Shown here: one piece after another, positions 1-18,322 of the stretch
How positions within the stretch are numbered: position 1 is the first letter of the stretch
How the letters are laid out: each line of letters starts with the position of its first letter
NCBI RefSeq assembly: GCF_022458985.1
Contig: NC_061790.1
Location: 18,704,397-18,768,396 of the forward strand
Source: Mugil cephalus
Lineage: Eukaryota; Chordata; Actinopteri; Mugiliformes; Mugilidae
Reading direction: 5' to 3'
DNA: 64,000 nucleotides
Program-made: the position numbers and the translations under genes
The notes under the pieces: model-generated
What the model saw: the letters and a program-made list of their open reading frames with translations, nothing else
Databases searched by the model: none
What the model was told of the DNA's origin: nothing

Positions 1-1390
1 GGATGCCAAAGGGGGAATAGCCAGTGTCGCTGCCACTCAAACGTGCCTCTTGTCCCCCCCCCCCCCCCCCGCAGCATCCCCGTTCTGTGTCTTCAATCAT
101 GAGTTAATGGAAAAAAGAAAAAAAAAAAGAAACGTCATTGCATGCTTTGTGTACAGTACACGGAGGCAGAAACTCCCCTGGAGCTTTTTACTGTACATAA
201 TTTTAGAATGTGCCTTAAAAATCTTCTTCCTCACACTATGAATTACTTTTATTTCCTGTAAGTATAGCTTTATAGACTTTATTAACTTTTTTTTTTTTTT
301 TGTCTTGTTTTGTTTCCCTTTTTCCAAACAAATAAGCACCGTGCTCCCTTTTTAAGCTTTTTACTCGATTTCTGTGAGAGTTGAAGCCTTGCAGAAGGAG
401 AGGAGCAGAGCAATTAAAAGCCCTTGCAGTCATCATGAAGCTACATCTGCCTAGTCTGTTCATCGCTTGTGTTATTGCTGTATTCCCTGTGTACGATCTG
501 CAGATGCAGCAAAGTGGAAGGCGATGGAGGAGTCTTTTTTTTGTGTGTTTCCTTTGTTTTCCAGGACGCCAAATATGTTCGAGACTGTTGGGGGTGGGGT
601 GGGGTGGTAAAAATGCAAAATTACAAACTGCCATCTATTCTGACAACTGGAATACAGGTTTGATGTTTGGGGACAACTACACCTCAGTGCAAAGAGACAC
701 TCATTTTCCAGTACAATCAGCGTCGATGTCGAAGCTCCTGGAGCAGCTGGTTGGGTTCCAGGTTTCCATGTTGCCACGCGCCTGAATTATGTCTCTGTTC
801 CTATAATGTAGAAGTACCGGAAAGGTCACAATTGTCACATCTTGGAAGCAGACAAGGCGAAAAACCTCAAAACGTAAGCACAACACGACTGTCCACTTTG
901 TATACTCTTATTTTTATTTGGCTCGGTTCATCCTCCTAAGCTTTTATTGATGAGGGTGTTTCTAAAGTTTACTTTTTGTCATTAAGTTACCTTAACTGTG
1001 GAGTAGTTACTTTGTTTTTTTCCCACATTTGTGAAATGTTGCCTTGCATTAGTGCCTTTGAATTTGTATCGATAATGTATCCTGTCACATCCAAGTGCCC
1101 TTTTAAAACCAAATTCTTAGTATTGTTTAAACCCTTTTAAAAGTAGAAGATGAATTAATGTCTCTTAAGCACTTATGTCATACTTTTCTCCTTTTCCAGC
1201 CCAAAGAAAACCTTTTTTTTTTTTTTTTAAAGCTTTTTCTGCACCTCAGTGTGAAGAGGCAGTTTATTCATGTTATATTAAAATGGGAAAAAAATAATTT
1301 GGATATCTAAAGTTTTTGGATCTTAGCTGGGAAACTGTCTTTGTAACAGATAAGTTATTTGTAAAAATAATAAAAAAAAAAATCTATTCT
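1..1390 (+). other. probable 3' UTR of an upstream plus-strand gene (tab2 by synteny)
   Basis: No open frame here looks like a conserved protein. The stretch is AT-rich with several T-runs and a run of 17 C at 54-70. It ends in a good polyadenylation context: AATAAA at 1369-1374 inside an A-rich run, followed by a GT-rich stretch (about 1392-1412). In human, TAB2 lies next to ZC3H12D and converges on it, so a tab2 3' UTR is the natural guess. That identity is inferred from gene order only, because no coding part is in the window. Confidence 0.4.
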
Positions 1391-1434
1391 GAATGTGTTT
1401 TTGTGTCTTTGTAACCCCACATGCAGGATGTTGT

Positions 1435-1450
1435 CCACTAGATGGCAGCA
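1435..1450 (+). promoter_or_regulatory. CTCF-like motif
   Basis: The sequence CCACTAGATGGCAGCA fits the vertebrate CTCF core (CCASYAGRKGGCRS). It lies about 60 bases past the probable tab2 poly(A) site, between two convergent genes. The same 14-base core occurs in the opposite orientation at 55400-55413. Binding is inferred from the motif only. Confidence 0.45.
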
Positions 1451-2089
1451 GACAACAGCAGATTTCAGTTCCACGTGCAAAATGGAGAAATTGGCATTTC
1501 CCTTGGTTGAGTGTTGAGTGTTGGCACCTACACCGTGGATATCACCACACAACCGGTCAAGATATAGGTCTCCTGTGGTACTGCATGAAATTCATAAAGT
1601 CAAAATGACAAACGTTAGTCTCTTGTTTCACTGGCGCTGCTGTACTGACATTAACTTAAAATGTAAATATTGCTTGGGACTGGGAGAAGAGAATAATACA
1701 AAGAAAGAAATACTTGTTTACTGTGTACTTTGACAGTTGTGAGGAACCTCACACTGTTGGAAAACTGGGAAACAACTTAGTTTGATCAAACCATTCTTTG
1801 TGGGAAAATGGGAGAAACGTGTTTTGTTTTTTTGAAAATGTGCTCCTACTTCCTTCAACTCTTTGGTTGTGTGTGAGTGATATCCATGTTCACCGGGTTT
1901 CAGGAACCATTGTCTAGTAACCGCCAGCGTCTTGGCCTCTCAGATCAGCGGCGCGGGGTTGAACTGGCTCGAGCAAGTCGCAGCAGGTATGTTGGCTTTA
2001 GAGGATGGAAAACACCTGCCATGTCATTGCCTCTCGTTCAGCAGCATTTCTCAGCTTTAAACACCAGAGAGCAGCAGAAAGACAGACAC

Positions 2090-2543
2090 GCATACTTTTC
2101 AAGTGCTTTTATTTCACAGGTGTCCCAAAAAGTTGAGCGTTCAATTTACAAACAGGTCAATGACGTTCTGTGCAGATGCACAGAATATAGCATTCCTCAC
2201 TTTGAGGCAACATGGAGAAAACAACACATGCTGCTTTGATAAAACATGTACAGGCGCTACAATAAGTAGCTGGTGTGGTGCGTAGTGCATTGCACTTTTA
2301 CACTAACATTAAGAAAATGGTGTTCAGTCTGCTACATTTTCCAGGCTTCATCCGATTGAGTCACATTTTAATGCTTAAAAACAAAGTTTGCCACAAGTTG
2401 AAGCGAGAGAACCAGTTTTGTCACAGTCTTTTTCTTTAATAATATAAATTCACAGCCATTTTTTTCAGCATTCGCTTTGCTCCTGAGATGAGAACTCCCA
2501 CGTGATCTCCATTTGAATAACACGAAAATCCTGAGTCTTTATC
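2090..2543 (-). other. zc3h12d: zc3h12d 3' UTR with poly(A) signal
   Basis: This minus-strand sequence follows the zc3h12d stop codon at 2544-2546. The plus-strand TTTATT near 2108 reads AATAAA on the minus strand, which places the transcript end near 2090. Regnase-family transcripts are known to be tightly controlled through their 3' UTRs. I did not find an obvious Regnase stem-loop by eye. Confidence 0.55.
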
Positions 2544-8993
<6,450 letters not shown>

Positions 8994-11803
8994 GGCTAAT
9001 GGCGATCTGTGCTGTTTCCTCTCCTCTGTCTTCTCAGGACGGTCTGACGGGAGAATCCTCCTCTTCGCCTCCTTATTGGGACCCCGCAGCGTCTCCACGG
9101 CGACAACCTGTGTTTTGGAACAGTTGACAGGTGTCAGAAAGGAGACAGAGTCAACCTCTGTCACTGTAAACACAGGAAGCACAGCTGTGGTGTCACAGGG
9201 GTTTTCAGACAAATTGATTGTGGTTTCATGTGCACAGATAGAATCAGCTCTAGTTACCACAACCTCATGACTGCCAACGCAAACGCAAACACTGGCTGAC
9301 GTCACGCTGGTTAAGAAAGCCCCCATCTCTCTCTCTTTCACTCTCTCACACATACACAAGGGAGGAAGCAAATGTTCTGCATTGAACCCTGGTCTAATTT
9401 TACCTCCAATGTCACTGAGGTCTGCAAAAAACATGAATGAACAAAACTGATGTGGCTGAGTTGGGGCATTAATGCTGCTCGCCTGTCGCCATTCAAACAC
9501 ATGTCATAGTACTTTCTGGAAACCCCCCCTGAACTTCATGTCCAAAGAGAGATCACTCTGATGACTGAGGGTGACAACTGCCGAATGACTCAACCCACTT
9601 ATTCAATTTTTCCTCCCACGAGCAGTTATTCTGAGTACAAAACTTTTACACTCCTCTCGTACCTGAAACAAGACAAAACAAAGGTCCTGTGACAAACTGA
9701 GAGAACCTGACTGACGTCTCACTTTATCGCCTTCTCCAGACAAAACATCACACTGAGAAGCTTTTATTTGCTGCGCTGTCCGTTTGATCCTTGACGTGCA
9801 AAGATGCCTTGATTTAGTGTAGTCAACGTGGCAACTTGATATTGGAGGTATGAGGAAACAAAAACAAAGTCGCACTCATGGTTACGTTGTCTTCCTAAAG
9901 CCATAGATATCTCACCCATAAAGAAGATTCCAATAAAAGAACAAACTTAAATGTGTTTTTACACCAGCCTACTGCAAGGGACTTTGCACGGGCTTGCTAG
10001 AACCTGCACCAAACCACATCCTTTGCTCTTCGGCAGACATTCAGTCAGTCCTTTTCTCTTCTTTTCTTTTCTCGTGCTCTTTTTCAAACTCGCAAATTCC
10101 ACTTTAAATTAGCCTTAACCTCGTTTGCTTCACATGCCTGACACTTTGCTGCACTTTGCAGCTCTCAGCCTGACACCTACCTACCTCTCCCGGTGTGAAA
10201 CATGATAAGCCGCCTGACAAGCTTCAGCAAGCCGAGACGACAGCCAGCGTCTCCGAGCTGAGAAATGACATCCAACGCAAACAGCCAGCTGAGCTCCGTC
10301 GTCACATCCTAGCTGTATTTTATACTAGCCTGGACTTACACATTCAGCAGGTCCCTCTCGCCGGCTGTGTCTCGCTCTCTCTCTCACTTGCTGTGTGTGT
10401 GTGAACAGAGCAGTTCAGTCACTGTTTTGCTGTGACGGGCGCTCTGATCTGAATGTACCTCCTCTTATCACTCATAGAAGGAAGTGAGGGCTGTTGAGAA
10501 AAAAACTCTTTGACCCGCAAGGAAGAGAACGCTCCGTAAATTTGTGAGAGCCACTTCCTTGTCCAGGGCAACAGGTGATCTGAAAGCCTCGGGGATTTAT
10601 TTGTCCTACCTTTTTTTTTTTTTTTTCTTTGCTCTTCCGTGTGTAGTGCGATGTTGAGTGAATGTTGCTAGGAAGCCTGCCAAGTTTCAGACTGAGACAT
10701 GGCGCTGTTAAGGTTATAGTTATTAGTCATTCAGACATTTTATTTGAAGTTTAAAAATCAAATGGGAATTTTGTCTCTAAAATCTGTAAGTTGCCATAGA
10801 AATTTGACTTTAGGGTGTATAATTTTTCAAATACATAGTATGGAGCAATATGAACAATATGGCGACTGTGTCGGATTAGGCAATTATAGTTATAATGAAT
10901 AATAAATGGATGCCCCAACTTGCCCGGCCCAGTCATACCTTACCAGGTTTTGCAAAGCTGCATTGTCATCAGGTAGGATGTGTCAGGAAGCAGAGTGGAT
11001 TATTATTATTATTTTTGTTGTATATAACATGCAGGTGCCCATCATCTATCCATTATATAGTCTATTTTATACTCGTGAGATACAAACAAGGAGATACATT
11101 CCTCCACTTGTCACACATACAGTTTACAAGAATCCTATTGCAACAGAAAATAAGAGTAAGGACACTGACGTGTAAAAGAATCCCTACAAGGTGAGGCCTA
11201 ATCACAGCCAAGCGTTAATCTTTACAGCATCTAAACAACAAGGGTGACTCAGGATCTTAATACTTTCGTTCAGAAATCAAAACACAGCAGACGCTGGGGA
11301 GTCCTTCAAACAAACACAGACGACTGTTAAACTGCAGTTGACTGTATAGACCATAGGGCTGTCACACACATTCAAAGAGTTTCATTTTGACATTCACACT
11401 GACAATTTTCACCACAAGCAAAATTACACCACAAATGGCCCTAACTGAACACAGTTTACCCTAATCATCCCTAATTCTCAGAAGTGCACTAGTCAGTGCA
11501 TACACTGCGCTAGTGGTGTCTGTTCTCCAACACCACCTGGGGCTCTGCATATGCAGCCGCTCATTAGTCTGTCCGCCATTTGTCTTTACAGAAACAGATA
11601 CATATTCAAAATGACATAGTAATGACAGCATGAGGAAATCGGGAGGTGAACGGAGAAGAATATGAATAATAGCAACAGGAACAGGAAGGAACAGGGAAAG
11701 TCAAGTCACAATGAAACAGCATTTTGAGGGAGGCCTTCATTTTTTTTTATGTTTGGACACTATCTAACCAGGATGTTGGACGAGGAAAAAATGAACCAGT
11801 AAG

Positions 11804-11804
<1 letters not shown>

Positions 11805-11834
<30 letters not shown>
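11805..11834. repeat. (TG)15 microsatellite
   Basis: A perfect TG dinucleotide run seen directly in the sequence. Confidence 0.95.
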
Positions 11835-11835
<1 letters not shown>

Positions 11836-12462
11836 ACTTGTTTTCCATTAGGTCTTGATGGGCCAATTAGTCATGACACAAGAACATAGAGCAAGAGAAA
11901 GAGAGAGGTAGGTTTATGTGAAGAGAACGGCAGGGCGAGAATCTGTGATGAAATTGCTGACTGGAATTTCTTCCTTTATCTTACATGTCTGCTAGGAGAT
12001 GACAGTGAGTGTTTGGGCGGGAAAGTCTTGGGAAAGTTTGATAAGACAGACAAAAGGTGCGGTGTTCAGTATAGTATCACAGCACTGGAAACCGACGACA
12101 ACATGCTAGAAGACAAATACCTGGATCAGTCGACCCCTTTTCAATGTTTTAAGGTATTACAACAGACAACTGACAACAGACTGTTAACATTTAATAATTT
12201 GGTATGCAGCACTGTAACCTGTAAGAAGAAACATCCATCCTAACCCAAGTACAGACCACATGGAGCATACAACTGTGTTGTTTAAATGTGAAAAGGCCAA
12301 GTTATAATGAAAAAATGTGGTGTAAAGAATCAAACGATTCACCACTTTTCCTGTAAATTACTGGATGAGTTATTGGGGCATAGTGGGAACCCTCTGACTT
12401 GTCGTTAATGACCCGACTTGTCAAAGTTTTCATTTATCCAGTTGAACATAAAGCTCACATTT

Positions 12463-12516
12463 AAGTATAGCAGAGAATGGAGCTATGTAAGTAAACAACC
12501 ATTCTCCGCTATACTT
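12463..12516. repeat. hairpin, 18-bp arms
   Basis: The arms 12463-12480 and 12499-12516 are reverse complements at 17 of 18 positions, with an 18-base loop. The following bases (GTGTTAGCTTGCTAACATG) resemble common fish repeat DNA, so this is more likely a transposon piece than an RNA gene. Confidence 0.6.
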
Positions 12517-12895
12517 GGTGTTCAGTGCTAATTAGCTGGTGTTAGCTTGCTAACATGTTCAATTAAAGGCTTTGACACCCCAGGCCAACAACAGTACAAC
12601 AGTCCAACGTTGACTGTAGTTTTTGACCCAGATACAGGCATTGCGAGGTTCTGTGATGTCAGTTTCGTGTGTCCCTATTTTAACTTACCGGGGTAAATAT
12701 CAAACCTCAGACAATGGCATGTTAATTGCCCGCTAATTGCTGATGTTTCAGTGCAGCGTATGGGCGGATGTGCGCGCGCAGCTTTAGCTAGGTTTCCTTA
12801 GCTTGGTCATTAAGTCATTAATTTAAAAAAAAAAAAAAAAAAGTTTTAGCTCACAACAGGAAAATACCTTGGTCACATTATTTAACAGGACTTAC

Positions 12896-13010
12896 CATAA
12901 CGGTCGAACTGCAGGTCCAGGAAGAGATAAGGGAATGGGCGAGAGGACGGGCTCGCGGGAGAGTCACAATTTGCATCTGCTCAGCTACGAGGAAAATGAG
13001 CACGTACGAC
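12896..13010 (-). other. candidate 5' noncoding exon of zc3h12d
   Basis: On the minus strand a near-perfect donor (ATG then GTAAGTCC) sits at 12896/12895, preceded by a locally GC-richer stretch with several CpGs. The first coding exon of zc3h12d appears to start at a splice acceptor near 9108, so an upstream noncoding exon is expected. This is the best candidate I can see. The right boundary is a guess and there is no transcript evidence. Confidence 0.3.
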
Positions 13011-13639
13011 ACGCCCTGACGGCGTTTGATTTTTGATGTTGTTGTAGATGTTTTCAGAGAAAAAAAAATCTAAAAGAAAAGAAAAGGAAATAAAAGAAAA
13101 GACCATAACTACCTTTGCATAAGGTTATCTTGATAAGTTCCGTTTTGGAAAAAAAGAAAAGGAACGGGTGGAAAATCATCAGCCATCATGTTTTATGTGC
13201 AGAAAATGTAGCCTGTTCCGCATCATTCAGTATGACTACAGAGTATATCTTTCAGTAGTCAAAACATTCTTTCCGTTTGGCATACGAGTTTATTCCATTC
13301 GTGCAAAACCGCAGATAGGATTTTATTTTTGACTGTGTGTCACACCCAATTATGCTACATATTTTTATGTAAATTGCTCCAGCTCTTGTATTGTGTTTGC
13401 AGTGTTTTTCAGGTGTGTTGGGTTAAAAAGGGGAGCTGTAGGATAATACTCATTCTTATTTATTATTTACACACAGACACTACATGAAGCTTAAGGCCTA
13501 TGATTCAATCTCATTTTAGTCTATTTTTCATTTGGTAAAACTGAATTTTATTATAATTTTTATATAATTCTATAAAAAGTAGTTTCAAAATACCACACTT
13601 TAAATAAATTTAAAAAAAGTTACCATAACAATCAATCTT

Positions 13640-13880
13640 TCCATACACAGCTACAAGTAGTCAGTATTCTAATAGATCAATAGACATAAAGCCATTAAAA
13701 CATCTATGGTTCTTCAAAGCACTGAGAGTGCAAGGTAGGGCTTTATAGAACTCTTTTTTGAAATTCAGTTCCCCAAGGACCTTATAGAGCAAGAAAAGGT
13801 TCTTAAACATCAAAAGGATCTCCAGAGCACTAAAAGTGGCCCAGAGCACTTGTGAAGAACCTATTTTTCCATACATCGTA
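13640..13880. repeat. probable dispersed repeat with GGTTCTT motifs
   Basis: The stretch repeats GGTTCTT, AAGAACC and AGAACTCT strings, reminiscent of an abundant fish interspersed repeat. I cannot assign the family, and the ends are approximate. Confidence 0.3.
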
Positions 13881-13959
13881 TGTCAGGCTTAAAGCTCAGA
13901 TTTTAATACCATAATACCCAGCATTCCCAGGACTGGGCCTTAGCAGTGACCTGTGCCAG

Positions 13960-14480
13960 AGGTCTTAGTGCCCGTCCACAAAAATCAAGAATCCCCATAC
14001 CTCGATGACCGTGAACCTCAGTGTGGGAGCACCACAGGGTTGTGTGCTCGGTCCTCTCCCCTGTACACTCATGACTGCATGCCTCTCCAACCCACATATA
14101 TAATCATCACATTCGTAGACAACACAACAGTGTTCCAGTTCATCTCAGAAGGGCTTTATCAGTGATAATAACAACCTTTATCTGAACATTAAAACAAACA
14201 AGGTCACTTAAGACATGCACAGCCAGACTCAAGAAGAGTTTCTATCTAGAAGCCATCATTGCACTGAGCTCTATATCCCCTCTACCCCATCTGCATCATC
14301 GACTTTAATGTCACTTTAGACTAAGGGTTCACATTTGCAATGAGTGAGTGGGTGTGTGCACGGATGAGGCAAGGGGTGGAGGGGTGTGTGGAGGTGTGAT
14401 TTATGATAATGTTTGAGAGTCATCGCAGTTTTTTTGGGTTGCGGGCACGCAATGACAAAAAATAGCATTCTGATTCTGGT
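13960..14480 (+). mobile_element. 5'-truncated, decayed L2-like LINE fragment
   Basis: Around 14020-14165, broken frames encode reverse-transcriptase phrases: SVGAPQGCVLGPL, then THDC, then IIITFVDNTTV, which corresponds to the F-A-D-D catalytic box in degraded form (FVDN), and NNLYLNI about 30 residues on. Frames shift between these phrases, so the copy is dead. The 3' end near 14450-14480 (GCACGCAATGACA, then ATTCTGATTCTG) matches the typical tail of fish L2-type elements. Only the RT core and 3' end remain. Confidence 0.7.
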
Positions 14481-17400
14481 AACAATGTTAGGTTGTCATC
14501 TTTCCTATCATCATGTGGACAATCTAGGGCTAATTACCAGACCAAAATGTTCCCTAAATGGCCACTCAAGGCTGTCTCTGAAACTGGGTCAATACTCAAA
14601 CGTTAAATGTTAAAATGGTTAGAGAACAAATAAACATATTACCAGTCTGGTGTCTACAGCTTATGTCCCCATTCATGGCAACTCACCTGTTAAAAATAAT
14701 TGAATATGATTAATGGTACGGCCCAGTGCCGGGTAGGTTACAATAGGTGGCAATTTGCCACTCACCTCAGCCTCTCCCACTTGACCTATTTGGTTATTTT
14801 TGAGTTAATGACTCTAGGCTTCAAAAAGAAATGAGGGTAAGTTCATCTATATCATCTAAAAGGATCATTAAGCAGTTTCGTGTGGTTGGAGACTGTAGTC
14901 ATCATGGTAGAAGTGGAAAGCTGCCATTGGAGTCAGCCAACTTGAGCAAACTGTTTTGAGCACCATATGAAAAAGGTTTCAGTATTAGGAACTGAGGACA
15001 CTGTGTTCTGTGGAGATTTGTTTCCAGTGAACAATAGGACTTAGTTAATGCTTCACAGGCTAACAACTGACAGTCAACTCATTCATCTACCGCAGTTTAA
15101 ACAGGAAAACCAATAATTTGCTGTGCTGCTTCAGTGTTTGTGACATTGCTTCATACGCTCACACGTTCCACTACAAGAATTTTTCAAGCGCAGCCAGCAG
15201 GACAGCTGAGCCTTTGTCAATACTGACTACTTTTCTGTTGTTGTTTTGTATTTAGGGTCATTTGTACTAAAAAATTTACTATATTTACATGGAAAATATT
15301 GTAAATTTATTACTATTTTATGCGAGAGCTAATTAAGAAAAGCATATGAACACAGATTAAACTGACTAACAAAACCCCAACAGATCAGCATAAAAAGCCA
15401 CCAACATATTAATGTATGAGTAGAAGGTATGAGCCATACAGCAAAAAAAATACAGCATTTTGACAAATTTCACTTTGTTCAATATTTAGACTGTGTTCAT
15501 GCGCAGTACAGTATTTATTTTTATGTGGAAAATCACTAAGTCTACTCAAAATGATGCAACTGAAGCTGACCACCACTGACCTCCTGGATACAGTGGCCAG
15601 GTCATGTCAAAGGTCACTTGGCCATGCGTTATCTCCCACCCAACCCAACCCAACCCCCCACACCAAATAAGTCAGCACGATGAGCCATTAAACAGCGTGG
15701 AGAGGCAATGTGTGCTTTCTGGAGTTACACATGCTGCTCTTGGTTCCTTAAAACGCCATCTGTTCTTTCCCTGCATATTTACACTTCACAAAATGAGGAA
15801 GAGGTGAAGCAGATAACAGGGACGGATGGTTTTTATTTCTCTAACCAATGAGTGTGATTTTCCAACATTCTGGGTTTGTTCAGGTGATGGCTTCAGACAC
15901 ATGACTGGTGTGGAGGCGGAGCGATCGAGCGCGGCAAGGTATAACATGAGCTATCAAGATGCAATAGTTCAAAATCTGCTATACTTAAAATCTACACAAG
16001 TAAATTAAATAAAACATTCACAGTACACTTGTGCTTCAACGGGTCATACGCATATCTTAGACACAAACGCTAAAGAGAATGTTGATACATTGGAAGGACA
16101 CTGCCAGTGTCCTTCATTAATCCCAAGTGCGTTGCCATAAGTTGTGGGATGGAATAAAATGCATATTTTCGTCCTGCTCTAAACTAACTACCTATAACCT
16201 ATTTTTTGAAGATAAACCAGAAACAAATCCTGACTGGGCATTGTTCATGGGACATTAGAACAGGTGCTACATTGCAGCAAGAAAAAAAGAAAAAAAAAAT
16301 ACAACTCATCTGTGACTCCTATACAATGCCTTCACGAAAGGTGTGCTATGTTTGCATGAGTCAATGAGGAAATAATGGTACAGGTATGTGGGAATGACCC
16401 CTTATGAAAGGAATCTGGCCTGACAGAAAGGTTTGACAGGCTAGCCCTTCAACTTCACTGATCCCTGCTTCACCCGTGTAAAAACACCAGGGCCATCAGC
16501 ATGTCCTTAGTCTTGGTTCAATGCCGTTTGCGAGGTGAACTCTGCTCCTTTCACTTCAAAACGCACTCGTACACCTCATGTGTCAACAGCCGTTCGTTTT
16601 TTATTCAGCAGCAGCCGGTTCTGGTACATGCTGTGATGTTTACAGAACGTTAAAGATGAGCGCGAGCGTAGGCGGCAGCTGGGGAAGTCTCTTCCAGCGG
16701 TTCCATCTGGGGGAGTGAAGCGGTGCAACCCTTTTTTTCCACTCTGCACAGTGCTGTCACCTTTTGGTTTTCATGGGCTCAACCCTGCAGAGTTTACTCA
16801 GCTTCACTTTTGTTTCCATTGGTGCTCACCACACACACACTCTCAACCCCATTACACCTACAACAACAATGTGTTTTCGGGAAATTGAAAACATCGTGTG
16901 GTGACACTTCCTCAAGAGTGATGAATTGATAGCAACATTATGCCACTGTTTTATGTTAAAATAATGGAGTTGTGGATGGCAAAACTGCTGGTTTGTGGTG
17001 AGAAGACGAGTTGGAGTCTGTTTGTAAGGGCGACTGGCCTGTTGTGATGCAGCGCCCCTCACCATTTGAACTTTGAGCCCAGCAGAACTTCACACAGCAG
17101 AATGAAGTGATAACCCCTCAAGACCACAGAGGGTGCTGCAGCAAATGCTCCGCAAACGTCACAAAAACTTGTTCCGTGGTTTGGGGTTAGGTCTGCTGAG
17201 GACAATTTGTCTAAAAAAAACAAGAATTGGTATTCGATTGTTAAACTAGTGTATGTGGTGTTTTTTAACAAGAATAACAAGCAACCATGAACACAGGCTA
17301 AAAAGTCACAAAACACACACGATGTACAGAGATCAAATTTATTCAAATACCTTTCAATTAGATATCTAACATATTATGTCTCTTGATACATTTGATTTTA

Positions 17401-18322
17401 ACTTTTATTACTTTCCATCCATGTTGTCAGACTGGAAGATTGTGCCCAGCTCTGCAACTTTTCCTAACGGTTCAAACCTCGCCCAATCCTTGTATACATT
17501 AGACACACCTCTTTCATAGCTCCTGTATTTCCTGTTTACACTTAAAGCGACCTTTATTCTACTTTAACAATTCACCCACATCCAGATCTGGGACTTAAAG
17601 GAGCTGTCGGCCCAAACTGTATTCTGATATATCATGTATATATCTGTATATCACGACAGCTAGACGTGATTTCATTTTTACAAACCATTTCAAAAGTTTC
17701 AGCTACAATCTGTTTTGTGAACCTCTCTAATCACGTCACATTTAAAAGGCTCCTCTTGGCGTTGCCTAAAACTTAAAAGTAAATCTTTTGAGTTTGTGTC
17801 ACGAGAAGCTGAGATAGTAATCACCCTGGCTTCATGAGGTGGGTGGTGGGAGACACCAGTGAATTCCCTCAGCCCCTAGGAGACTCTCTCCACCCAGTTA
17901 AGTTTCCATCTCGACATTTTATGAAAAAAAAACAAAAAAAACCCACCAGTCAGAAAGTTAAAGGTGGAATATTAATCATCTACCACTTTTGTTCTAAATC
18001 AGGCAGTGTGAAAGAGGAAGGGCAAGAAGGAGAGGAAGTCGACAACGTACTGACGGGTAAGTCTGTCATGGTACTGAGTGAAATGAAGAATTGATAAGAC
18101 AAAATAACACGCTGTGGTGAATTTTTAATATCCATATAAAAAACAACATTTTTCCATTTCAGTTCTTTTTTTTCTATCTTTTTTTCTCTCTAATAGTTGA
18201 GATGACTGTGGTTTGGACTGATAGCATTTACATGCTGGGTCATGCTGAATGCAGCTCAGAAGTCTCACAAAAGACACCAAATGAAACATCAGGGAACATG
18301 TCCCGTCCCTCACCGTCCTCCC
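14481..18322. other. intergenic spacer between the L2 fragment and ppil4
   Basis: I see no conserved coding exon. The stretch is AT-rich and has a short A-run at 16284-16299. The ppil4 3' UTR occupies its right end; ATTAAA on the minus strand near 18124 could be its poly(A) signal. Short open frames here show no family resemblance. Confidence 0.5.

Larger units (their letters stand above)
9109..12895. other. upstream region of zc3h12d, no coding gene seen
   Basis: An in-frame minus-strand run continues from the zc3h12d start up to about 9500. A good acceptor on the minus strand (AACACAG followed by GTTGTC, near 9108) suggests the first coding exon begins there, so the 9109-9500 part is probably intron. 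A possible minus-strand donor (GAG then GTAGGT) lies near 10185. The rest is AT-rich, with a T-run at 10613-10626 and a (TG)n run at 11805-11834. I see no conserved coding exon. Confidence 0.45.

Noticed and set aside
17110-17130. CCACAGAGGGTGCTGC as a CTCF site
   Set aside because: It lacks the base needed to align both halves of the core, so the match is poor.
17059-17346. A 95-codon minus-strand frame in the spacer
   Set aside because: It has low-complexity hydrophobic content, no homology I recognise, and no splice or promoter context.
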